DNA of 64,000 nt from Cliona cf. orientalis (Eukaryota > Porifera > Demospongiae > Clionaida > Clionaidae). The notes under the pieces are model-generated. The model saw nothing but the letters and a program-made list of their open reading frames with translations. It was not told the origin of the DNA and did not search any database. The stretch spans positions 10,955,029-11,019,028 of the forward strand of contig OZ005692.1 in NCBI GenBank assembly GCA_963930775.1. The letters are read 5' to 3'. A program made the position numbers and the translations under genes. Of this stretch, positions 9,600 to 18,437 are shown piece by piece (positions within the stretch are counted from its first letter, which is position 1; every line of letters starts with the position of its first letter).

Positions 9600-10409
9600 C
9601 TAATTTTGTATAAGTGGAGGAAATTCCTGTTCATTATCAAAGTCAAATTCTATAGCTTGCTGGTCCCCTGGTTGTTCACCTGGAGGAAGGTATTCCTCGT
9701 AGTCCACGCGGTAGACCCTAATTCCAGCACTCAGTAATTTGTTCCTGCTCATCTCTGCGGTTTGTTCAGATTCTCCTTTCCAAGCTGATACCGTGTAGAC
9801 CACAACAAATTTAGTTGGTTTGTAGTCATCTTTCATCATACTAATAAGTTTACGAGTACATTTGCTACAGAGCATCAGCCAAGAGTAAAGGATAACATAG
9901 CTTGGTTTCTTTCCTCTTTTTATTTCTAAATACTTTCGCCATAGTCTCGGAAATCTGTCCAGAATGATTTCTTCAGCATGTTTGGGGTTTTTATGCCTTG
10001 AAACCATGTAGTTGTGGAATTTCTCAGGATCCGGCCAGAATGTTTGCTCATAGTTGCATAGTGGTAGGCCATTTCTATAGCTATTCCGGAATACATAATT
10101 GCTGTCAATGTGAATGTCTTCCAATTTCTTAATTTCTTCCTGTACAAAGAAGAGCACAGCAAATTGATATTCATCGTCAAAACGTTGGGCCTTAAACTTG
10201 TCAATGACTGCCCTCATGTTCAATAGAAAGGTCCTTTTTGGTTCATCTCGTGGCCTACCAACGCCATACAGCCTTCTTGCCGTTTCCCTGGCCAATCTGT
10301 CTTGTTGTCGCCTCTTGCGTCTTCCCATTCCAATAACGATGATAATTATAATCCCCAGCACAATTAGTGCTGGGAGAACCATCTTCACTAGCATGTCACG
10401 TAGTTCCAT
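9600..10409 (-). CDS. Membrane-anchored AID/APOBEC-like deaminase-fold protein
   Basis: 269 residues, one exon. Residues 8-28 form a hydrophobic helix followed by a basic stretch (RRKRRQQDR), suggesting an N-terminal signal anchor. A zinc-deaminase signature follows: H144-A145-E146, then 34 residues, then C181-x2-C184 in SWLMLCSKC. The spacing and the SW-x2-LC context resemble the SWSPC-x2-C of AID/APOBEC proteins, but the usual proline is leucine. Later segments (FVVVYTVSAWK, then LLSAGIRVYRVDYEEY) fit the last strands and helices of that fold. AID/APOBEC-like deaminases are reported from sponges and other invertebrates and are linked to nucleic-acid editing and defence. The gene lies antisense inside the LRRC57 intron and is duplicated at 63236. 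Activity and substrate are unknown; it could be catalytically altered. Confidence 0.72.
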   Translation of the reverse strand: MELRDMLVKMVLPALIVLGIIIIIVIGMGRRKRRQQDRLARETARRLYGVGRPRDEPKRTFLLNMRAVIDKFKAQRFDDEYQFAVLFFVQEEIKKLEDIHIDSNYVFRNSYRNGLPLCNYEQTFWPDPEKFHNYMVSRHKNPKHAEEIILDRFPRLWRKYLEIKRGKKPSYVILYSWLMLCSKCTRKLISMMKDDYKPTKFVVVYTVSAWKGESEQTAEMSRNKLLSAGIRVYRVDYEEYLPPGEQPGDQQAIEFDFDNEQEFPPLIQN

Positions 10410-11279
10410 CTTTTTTCTTTCAAACCGGAATAGTAGGGTGGAACTGGCTTGATTTGGTGATGAATATTGTGATGTTAAAGATATTCATTTGAGTGACCTT
10501 GTGCAAGGCTGTGCAGTGTCATGGTTCCTACTGTATATATGGATAATGGTTTGATCTTATTGATAGCTATGAGCTTAGATCATGTTACACCATGCAATCT
10601 GGAAATGCCTTATTTTTCATTGAGAGAAATAATGCCAGATTGGTGTAATACAATCTAGTTCATAGCTATCAATATGACGAACACCCAATCAAGAAGTTCG
10701 CTGAAATGGTTTGATCTCGCTTATGCACACCCCATGTATTATAATTATGTACAGTCCATTGACTGATGAAAATTATGCAAGGTGGTACATTGTCATAATT
10801 TCATGATAATATTATATATAGTGTATCAGGAAGAGTGTACAACTGCGTGGGCGAGCAATGGCTACACTGCAAAAATGAATAGTGGTGTCATCCTACTTGT
10901 ACATGTTAGCCTAACCATAGCTATGTAGAATCCATGTTTCATTTATATACAGAGGTTTGCAAGTAGGTTGAGGGACTGCAGTTGAAGTTGATAACCACTG
11001 TTGTACATAATTGAGTTTGTAGTACTGAAGCCATACAAATCAAAGGATGCCGACAACAGCTAAAACCGCTTACCACCCAACTGCCTTCCCACAGGACTAT
11101 AACTAATTTAAACCCACAGTTAACACTCCTCGGGTTTATCTTCACACACAATAATACTGGAGAGTATCAGATGTGTGTGTGGAGGGTGAGCCAGGTGTTG
11201 CTGGATGCAGCATAGCCTCCCGCCCCTCGAGAGCCTGGGCACGAGGCTGCTTGCAAGTTATAGTTACCAATTCTGTTAA
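10410..11279. other. Non-coding intron sequence with one foldback element
   Basis: Lies between the deaminase start and the retrotransposon, within LRRC57 intron 2. Apart from the inverted repeat at 10557-10675, nothing recognisable is seen; short open frames at 10939-11373 lack any family features. Confidence 0.45.
10557..10675. repeat. Foldback inverted repeat, about 120 bp
   Basis: TTATTGATAGCTATGAGCTT pairs with the inverse of TTCATAGCTATCAATATGA, and internal TTACACCA...ATCTGG pairs with CCAGATTGGTGTAA. A MITE is likely, but no clear target duplication was found. Confidence 0.6.
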
Positions 11280-11379
11280 TTATGCTTGGGTGGAGATGAT
11301 GGAGGCGGGGCCTGACGTTCTGTGCCCCACCTCCATCAATGGCCCAAGGAACTCGTACTGAGTTCTCCCCCAAGCATAA
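11280..11379. repeat. Nested hairpin next to the DIRS element
   Basis: Outer arms TTATGCTTGGGTGGAGA (11280-11296) and TCTCCCCCAAGCATAA (11364-11379). Inner arms GATGGAGGCGGGGC (11298-11311) and GCCCCACCTCCATC (11324-11337). It lies just downstream of the integrase-type gene and may be the 3' terminal structure of the element. Confidence 0.6.
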
Positions 11380-11435
11380 CCTTATAATATTTCTCTTTCA
11401 AATCTTTCATTAAAGCATTCATACAGACCATACTA

Positions 11436-12539
11436 TCATTTTGCTAAAACTGTGGATAGATTTGCCAGTCTTTCTCTTGGGACTCGTACATATAGGAGGT
11501 ATGCTGCACTCTTCCAGCGGCCCAAAGTTTGTATGAGTGAATCTTCGACTCCATATGCAGATGCCGTTGTGGCAGCGCCTATCCTGAAGCTGTGTCCCGA
11601 GTAACTAGTAGAATCGATTCCGGCTGCTGCAAGTTTGGCTTTGGTTATCTTAACAAATTGCTCCCGTGTCAATGGCACCCTGTTCTCAAGATAAAAGAAA
11701 GGACCATCCTCACAGCCTCTGATGGTGGTGTATGCAGCCAAAGCAGCCACGGGGCATAAGTCGTTATTTGTGCGACCCAGACATATGGTTACCCCCTTTC
11801 GAAAAGGATCGGTTTTTGAGGCCTTGATGTTAATTTGCACCATTGTGGGGGTGCATTGGGAATCAAACGTCACGTCTCCATGTGAGAGATGGGCTGTGCT
11901 ATCATAGTCCCTCAAGGAGGGAACGGTTATTTCTCCAGAGCGTAAGAAACCAAAAAAGCATGTGCAGCATGCAGCCCACAACATGACGTTGTTCCACTTA
12001 GATGGCTCCTTGTTTAATTCGGACCTCAGACTCCGAAGGATAGTTGGGGTGATGGGTAGGCGGGCGCGAGTCGAGTGTGGCTTTTGTTTTGCCTGTTCGC
12101 GCTTGATTCCCTTTAGTACATATTCCAGAATTGGCATGGATGCCATATCTGGGTCCCCGTACCCTGAAGTAATCTGCATGTACCTTACAGCTGAGAGATA
12201 GGACTTGATAGATTGGAATTGAAGATTCTCACTGGCTAGACTGGCTACGTATCGGCACAGTAAGGTTTCATTAACAGGTAGGGGTGATGTGTTAATCTTA
12301 GTGCAAAATACAAGGTAACGTCTTTGACCTACGTCATAGGAGCGAAGTGTTGAGGGGGCTAGGGCGTGTTTAAGGAGGTGCTGAACGAATGAATCCAGCT
12401 TGGCGACATCCAGTCTGGGGTCACTGCTGTTAGACTCTCGATCAGACTTGGCTTTAGTGGTGTGGGTAGAAGATTTGCCTGTGGGTGGGAAGAGAGGAAG
12501 GATTGATGGCCGCCCCTTGAGAGTGTGTCTGCATCTGTA
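11436..12539 (-). CDS. DIRS tyrosine recombinase
   Basis: The frame is open from 12539 and overlaps the RT frame by 181 nt in the -1 register, so it is probably made by frameshift or splicing; the first in-frame ATG is at 12179. The N-terminal core-binding region is upstream of that ATG (LKHALAPSTLRSY and later YLSAVRYMQ). Counting from that ATG, catalytic residues are R80 (FLRSGE), H196-x2-R199 (GHSFRIG) and Y230 (AYLLYVR), with W222 (GRWKS) replacing the second histidine, as is common in DIRS enzymes. It would integrate the circular cDNA. Confidence 0.85.
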   Translation of the reverse strand, partial: YRCRHTLKGRPSILPLFPPTGKSSTHTTKAKSDRESNSSDPRLDVAKLDSFVQHLLKHALAPSTLRSYDVGQRRYLVFCTKINTSPLPVNETLLCRYVASLASENLQFQSIKSYLSAVRYMQITSGYGDPDMASMPILEYVLKGIKREQAKQKPHSTRARLPITPTILRSLRSELNKEPSKWNNVMLWAACCTCFFGFLRSGEITVPSLRDYDSTAHLSHGDVTFDSQCTPTMVQINIKASKTDPFRKGVTICLGRTNNDLCPVAALAAYTTIRGCEDGPFFYLENRVPLTREQFVKITKAKLAAAGIDSTSYSGHSFRIGAATTASAYGVEDSLIQTLGRWKSAAYLLYVRVPRERLANLSTVLAK

Positions 12540-14109
12540 TTACTCTTCCCGGGGATGTGTCTGGCTGTTATAATGAAGTTTAATTTAGCCTCAATAAAGA
12601 AAAGGCACCTCATCATATGTGCCAGATGTGGCTCCTTACAAGAGCCTGTGTTGATTACGCCTACAACTGCTTCATTATCTGAGTGACAAAGGATGGTCTT
12701 TCCTCCCCAGAGATGCCCCCATGTACCAGCTGCCAGCACAATGGGGAGCAATTCTTTGGGGGCGATTGAGGCTGAGGCAAACGATGGCACAGTTGTCCAC
12801 TGAAGCTGAAACCACTGCTTTTCCCACAGAGCTGCACAGCCCCATGATCCAGAGGCGTCTGTAAATAATTCAGCGTCAGGGGATTGCCGTTTGAGCTGGT
12901 AAAGAATAGAGATCCCATTCCATGCTGAGATAAAAGTATGCCACCATCGTAAATCCGCCCTGAACGATGTATTGAGCCTGATATGGTGATGGGATTTCTG
13001 TGCTACGCGCAGCAGGGAGAGCATGCCACGGACAAATCTCCTTCCTGGGCGCACTACTGTTGCTGCATGCTGGAGGTGGCCGATAAGCGATTGCAACTCC
13101 CTCTTGGTACAATCTTTCCTGTCCCTCCAGGTTACTATTATTTCCTTCAGCTGGGCTAATTTTTGTTCAGGCAAGCTAATTTCCATTTTTTGTGTATCAA
13201 TAAGGATTCCCAGGAAGACCAGGTAAGTGGTGGGGCCCATACATTTGTGTTGAGCTACAGGGATACCCAAGTCTTTACACGTCTCGAGGAGGATCTCTAG
13301 ATTGGCCGCGCATTCCCCCGATCTTGGTGCCCCTACAACAATGAAATCATCAAGATAGTGATGTGTAAGCTCAGCTCCTCTTGCCCTAACAATCCATTCA
13401 AGTGAGTCTGCAATTGAGTTGAATACTTTGGGTGCTGATCTGAGGCCAAATGGCAATGTGAGATCAATATAGAGCTGTCCCTCCCATTTCATACCTAGCA
13501 ATGGCCTATCGTCTGGGTGTACAGGGACAATGCGGAATGCTGACTCAATATCCATTTTTGCCATGAGTGACCCTTTACCCAATGATAGCACCTGCTCTAT
13601 GATGTCATCCACCTTGACATAGGTCAAAGAGGTCAAGCTGCCATCAATGCCATCATTGACGCTAAAGCCGTCAGGGGCAGACAGGTTGACAATTAAGCGC
13701 CACTTTCCTGGCTGACTGGATTTGGGAATTACCCCGAAGGGGCTAATTTGGACATCTGAGAGTGTGTGCAGTGGCAGTGGGCCTGCTATGTGTCCCTGTG
13801 AGCATTCCTTTTCTAAGTATTCATGTACTACCTGGGGGTTATCCAGAGCTGAACGCATGTTGCTGCTGGATGATTTTAGTGGCTGTCTCCTATTAAAACC
13901 AATTCTAAATCCCCCAGAAATACCACATAGCACATATTCTCTGAATGCGGTGTCTGGATGGCCTTGAAGTGCTTTTTCCCATGCTGCAACCTTTAGGGGT
14001 GTGTTGATTTTGGTAATGCTACTTGGAAGTTTAGTATCGTGGCAAGGGCGGAAGCTATCCAGCTGCTTAAGCTCCGGCGTATATTGATTAGCACCAGCAA
14101 TTAGTGGAC
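12359..14109 (-). CDS. DIRS reverse transcriptase-RNase H
   Basis: About 582 residues from the inferred acceptor at 14109 (TATTACAG on the minus strand); the raw frame runs up to 14308, but its extra N-terminus looks like intron. RT motifs: KWRLIVNLSAPDGFSVND, MAKMDIESAFRIVPVHPDD, LPFGLRSAPKVFN and the catalytic YLDDF. RNase H follows with AELFTDASGSWGCA, HSDNEAVV and a terminal HIPGKSNTDADTLSR. A phase-1 donor (GCTG then GTAGAC at 14436/14435) directly after the gag zinc knuckle would fuse gag to RT in frame; this splice is inferred. Confidence 0.85.
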
Positions 14110-14370
14110 CTGTAATATAGTACATGTATGTATGCATGCAAGGGGTGTAGTTTTGTTGAAAAAATTGTATTATTATTGTAATAAGAGATGAGGAAAGACT
14201 GCTGCTTAAAGAGTGATAGGTCACACTCCCCCGAGAGAGTGGAGAAGCAGTCATGTACTTAAGTATTAGGGGGGAAGGGGGCATACGATAGTATAGTTGG
14301 ATAATCAAAGTTTAATAGGTAGAGATGCTATTATTATCGTTCCAATTCCTCAATTACACTGCCATTTGTG

Positions 14371-15365
14371 CTACTGCTTGGAGAGTGGGGCTTTCTCCAT
14401 CATTGGCTCTTTTGGACCCTGTGGGGCTGGTCTACCAGCTTTGCATGACACCCTTGGGTGGCGCCCCGAGCAGATTGAACACATGTGGCGGAATTTGCAC
14501 ATATTACCGAAACGGCATCCGCCGCGGTTGAAGAGGTAGCATATGTCGCTCCGTGATGCATTAGAACTCATGGGTGCTGCGCGTTTAGGAGGAGGAGGCT
14601 CGGAGTAATATGTGTGCTGCGCAGGTGAATGTGAAGGCCCAGGAAGGTCTGTAGGGCGGGGGCCAGTTGTGTTGGTGGTAGCCATTGGGATTTTTCTGGC
14701 ATGGCCTGTGAAGACCCTATTATAAATGAGTGAGTCGATTTCTGACCATTTGCGGTTTCCTGTTGCAGCCGCTTTCTCACGGAATGCCTCATCGTAGCTT
14801 CTCCAGGCTGGATCCTCGAATTCCTGCGCCGCTCTGATTATGGTGAACATGTATGCTAACAAGTCATTAATTGCTCCCGGGTTGTGTTGCTGGACAGCTG
14901 CCATAAATATCACAAAACATTGGACCCACGTGATGATGTCCTTTATGGGCTTGCGGCGGGCCCGTGCTATCTCCAACCCTGGCAGGATTATGTAATTTTG
15001 AGGGTCCGGCTCTGGGTTGAGGGAGTCGAGAGTACCGGCTGGTTTTAGATCAGCTAGGTCAATGAATTCCCAATTAGCAATTTTATCGTGAATTTTCTTT
15101 GGGATGGCAGGAAGACCATTACCAATCCATACTTTCTTCTCTTTTGCAGCAGAGCCAGATTTGGGGAGTAGCAGATTAAGCCAAGCGGTAGCAGATTCTG
15201 TTGCTGTGGTGGCAGCTAATGCAGAGGATATACCGGATGTGTTAGCCATATTTGGGGTCTTATCTGAGAGGGGCAATTTGGCGTTGGGTGGGATGGCACC
15301 AAGTACGACGGAAGCTAAATGTGCACCATGAGAGAAGAGGAGGGAATTAGAGAGAAAGAGAGAGG

Positions 15366-15408
<43 letters not shown>

Positions 15409-16399
15409 CATGAGAAGGGGGGGGGGACTAATGCCTAGGGTGTCATGCTGTGCAACCCATGGCTGTGAGTGAGGTGGGTAAATGGTCTGACCCCAGCAAC
15501 CACAAAGGTGTACCCAATTTGTCTGGTGGGTGCACTTCTTAACATGCCAGGATGACACCATAATATTATAGCCAGCACTGCAAGTGTGGGCTGTGCACCG
15601 AGCCCGTGATATCCGTGTGGACGTGTGCTGCCCTGTGTCCCTGCTTGGTATATACCCTATTGGCCTTGCACGTATATAAATATGTATAATGATTTATTAA
15701 CCCGTCAACCCTGTGCCAATGCATGTAATAGCCCATCGGCCCGGTGCCGATGTAGGTAGGTATTAGCATGTGTATCTTTATTAGCACGTTGGCCCTGTGC
15801 CAGTGTGTAATCATTTTAATAGCCTGTTAATTAACTCGTTGACCCTGTGGTGGTATTTATTAGCCCATCGACCCACTGCCGATGTGTTTTATTAGCTCAT
15901 CAGCCCTGTGCCGATGTATTATTAGCCGGTGTCCATCAGCCCTGTGCCAATGTACTAGCTACCACCATGCAACGACCCTATGTCGGTACATTCCTTGGAC
16001 CAGAGTTTACCACGGCGGCCAAGCATCGCTGCTTGTATTAATGAAACCATCTCGGCCACATCGGGATGACTTGGCAGTATTACATATATACACGAGTTAG
16101 TTTATCGCCGGTGAGAAGTGGTCGCCCCCTACATGACACTAGCGACCCCGCTACTAGTGCTCACCTCCGCTGGCGGAAGATGATGGTCCTCCCAAAAGTG
16201 GTGTCCCGCTCCCCGTCAAGTGCTTCAGCACGTTCTGGGTGACCTGCGAGGCCAGGGCTTCCATCTGCTCGGCTGACAGCTGTGGCTCTTTTCCCTGAGC
16301 CTCGGGCTCATCCCGAGGGGGATCATGGTGAGCGGGATCGCGAGGAGGCCCACCGTCACGGGGAGGGTTACCGTCAGTGTTCTCGCCCGAGTCCGCCAT
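14371..16399 (-). CDS. DIRS gag-like protein, predicted spliced
   Basis: Predicted exons: complement of 16165-16399 and 14371-15314. Exon 1 encodes MADSGENTDGNPPRDGG and a polar 78-residue leader ending at the strong donor GGAGGTGAGC. Exon 2 starts after an acceptor (CACATTTAG) preceded by a long pyrimidine tract. Phases agree (1 and 1), giving 392 residues. Near the C-terminus are a CCCH finger (C-x7-C-x5-C-x3-H around CRFGNMCKFRH) and a C-x2-C-x3-H-x4-C knuckle (CSICSGRHPRVSC), as expected for a nucleic-acid-binding gag. The exon 2 frame continues without stop into the intron up to 15561, so an unspliced form is also possible. Confidence 0.7.
15340..15425. repeat. GA-rich microsatellite and poly-G run
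   Basis: AG repeats at about 15353-15410 followed by a run of nine G at about 15417. On the minus strand this forms a CT tract just upstream of the predicted gag acceptor. Confidence 0.8.
15690..16000. repeat. Degenerate tandem hairpin repeats in the DIRS leader/intron
   Basis: A unit of roughly 40-60 bp recurs about seven times, each with AGCCCATCGGCCCGGTGCCGATGT-like content, that is a CATCGGC...GCCGATG stem (variants CATCGACCCACTGCCGATG and CATCAGCCCTGTGCCGATG). Changes on one side of the stem are sometimes matched on the other. It sits within the predicted gag intron. Confidence 0.65.
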
Positions 16400-17010
16400 T
16401 CGTCACGAGGGGAGTTCGCTGTTGGGAAGGGAGTCAACTTGGGGCCTGGCTGCTTGACTCTGATGATGCGCGGCTTCTTGCAACGCCGGTTTGCGTGGCA
16501 CACAAACAGCTGATTTCTTGGCGCGTATAGCCGAACGCATGCGCATAATCATGCAGGCGTGGCCCACCTATGAGGCTTACAGCATGCATTAGCATGATCG
16601 CATGTAGTATATACCGTCATGCAGCGGCGCTGCCTGGCTCACCCTCGTATGTTAACTTCGTTTAATGGATTAAACGTCATGACAATAACTCCTGCAAGGC
16701 ATATAACTGACTTCTTATTGCAGGTAGCAGCTGAGGGAAAGCACCTTGTGGCTATGTACACTAGCTGTGGTTTGCACCTTGTACAGACAACATATATAGT
16801 GTACCCCATCAAGGGAATACCCTAGACATGCTTGTGGCCACACAGTTTCTGCAAAATTGTCATGTAGCATTTGCCACCATCACAGAAAATAAGCACATGC
16901 AATATTAACATTCAGGAGTTCATACTCTACCTATTAATTACTGCACTCTTGGTATTATTGATACATGTTATCATTCACAATCTCTCACAAACAGACATAT
17001 GCATGCACAG
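16400..17010. other. No gene seen; right flank of the DIRS element
   Basis: Probably holds the 5' end of the retrotransposon and remaining LRRC57 intron 2. No matching terminal repeat to the 11.2-kb side was found by eye. Confidence 0.4.
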
Positions 17011-17136
17011 CTGAATTACCAGAAACTTTTGGCTCTCTGAAAAAGCTTGAAACTCTGAATGTCGAGCACAACAGTCTCACCTCTCTCCTGGAATCTCTCA
17101 TCAATATCAAAGTTCTCAAAAAATCATCCTTGCTCA
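17011..17136 (+). pseudogene. LRRC57: LRRC57 exon 3, truncated
   Basis: After the acceptor GCATGCACAG, a phase-1 exon encodes ELPETFGSLKKLETLNVEHN and part of the next repeat, matching the LRRC57 order after exon 2. At about 17136 the sequence switches to NHL-gene sequence in another reading frame, and the LRR frame stops within 25 bases. The exon is therefore decapitated at its 3' side. Confidence 0.75.
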
Positions 17137-17739
17137 CATCGTATTCAGAAGTTTACATCTGACAATAAACATATCACAAGTGTGGGGAATCGTGGCAGCA
17201 ATTGTTCACAATTTGACCACCCGTTCACAGCTATTGTTTCTCCTATAAGTAAGAAAGTTGTTGTACCTGAGTATGTTAACCATCGAGTTCAGATTCTTAG
17301 TCCTGATCTGACATTCCATAGTATTATTGGTAGCAAGGGCAGTAGCAATGGAGAATTCGAACGGCCTCATGATGTAGCATTTGACAGTGCTGGAAATATG
17401 TATGTGACTGATGCTAGCAACAATCGTATTCAAGTCCTTAATCCTGAGGGACAGTTCTTGCGACAGTTTGGCAAGTCAGGTCGTGGTAGTGGAGAGCTGA
17501 GCATTCCTGCAGGTATCAGCATTGACAGTGATGACAATGACACAGTGTATGTGGTGGAGTGTACTAATAACCGTGTTTCAGTATTCACACATGAGGGAAA
17601 ATTTTTGACCTCATTTGGCAGCTGGGGGTATGACCCAGGACAATTCAACAGTCCACGTGCATTGACAGTGGACAAGAAAAGTGGATTGATTTATGTTTCT
17701 GATAGTGGTAATAATCGTGTTCAAATCTTTAAAAATTAA
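17137..17739 (+). pseudogene. 5'-truncated NHL propeller fragment
   Basis: Begins inside blade 2 (HRIQKFTSDNKHITSVG) and runs through blades 3-6 to the stop, ending VQIFKN like the copy at 59217. It has no RING, filamin or start. Blade 5 has an extra DN (DSDDNDTVYVV). The open frame reaches back to 17059 only by chance through the LRRC57 exon. Confidence 0.85.
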
Positions 17740-17918
17740 AACCTCTATATTAATTTTATCATTATTAAAATTATTATATCACATGCTTGTAGTTTCTCCA
17801 CTCCTTTGTTTATCTCCAAAAAATTTAATGATTAACATGTTTAGTACATACTCATAATATAATATTACATGGAATACTAATCATAGTCTTTAAAAGGAAC
17901 ATACACTATCAACATAGT

Positions 17919-18160
17919 TTGCCGAATGTTTCACTGCATGAGCATTTGGTTACAGAGAGCATGCAGCATAAGGGTTCATAGCTACAACTTGTTTCCCGGC
18001 AAATCTACTGCCTAGTTTAGCTGCTGTCTTAAAGTCCTCCAGAGCTCCTTCGTCACAACGGTACCCTGGAGCCTTCGGACTAATCTTTACTGGGTGTATG
18101 CCAGCTCAGCAACTTTACCATGTCCTCCAGACAGCTGGATGGCCACATTAACATCACAGC
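17919..18160 (-). pseudogene. TTC36 last-exon remnant with several micro-insertions
   Basis: Aligns to the exon at 7841-8128 but carries 4-nt insertions (CATG near 17936, ATGC near 17961) and a 5-nt insertion near 18060, plus substitutions. The frame is destroyed. It follows an NHL fragment, as in the other cassettes. Confidence 0.8.
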
Positions 18161-18353
18161 TATACAATGAAGAATTTCAATAATCACTAGTTAGCATACA
18201 TAATTATGCTATGCATTTCATACATAATATTATTATATGAGCCTACAACATATCGAACCTGGTCACTCGAAGACTATGTATGTACTCTAGCTATTGATTC
18301 CTAGTAATTATTTGTAAAGAAGGTATGTCACCATACTGCAGCTGTTTCTGAAT

Positions 18354-18437
18354 TCACTCGTTCTTTTCTCGGTATTTTTCTTGTACATTGTTGTACTCCT
18401 CCATCACATCCTTGAACTTTCTAGTCAGTGTCAAATA
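18354..18437 (-). pseudogene. Isolated syntaxin-like exon
   Basis: After an acceptor (CACTCACAG) the minus strand reads YLTLTRKFKDVMEEYNNVQE and then KYREKNE followed by a stop. This resembles the conserved syntaxin-1 stretch before the SNARE helix (LSRKFVEVM-EYN, then YR). No flanking syntaxin exons were found, so it is probably a stray fragment. Confidence 0.5.

Larger units (their letters stand above)
11436..16399 (-). mobile_element. DIRS-type tyrosine-recombinase retrotransposon
   Basis: Minus-strand order gag - RT/RNase H - tyrosine recombinase, with no aspartic protease or DDE integrase, defines the DIRS order. No methyltransferase domain was noticed, as in Ngaro/PAT-type elements. 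All three reading frames are open, so it may be recent. Its termini are not identified: coordinates cover only the coding span. The host site is intron 2 of LRRC57. Confidence 0.85.

Noticed and set aside
14110..14308. N-terminal extension of the RT frame
   Set aside because: Low-complexity residues with a clear intron acceptor at 14109; more likely intron.
15690..16000. CRISPR-like array of hairpin repeats
   Set aside because: Repeats are degenerate, unevenly spaced, lie inside a retrotransposon, and the genome is eukaryotic.
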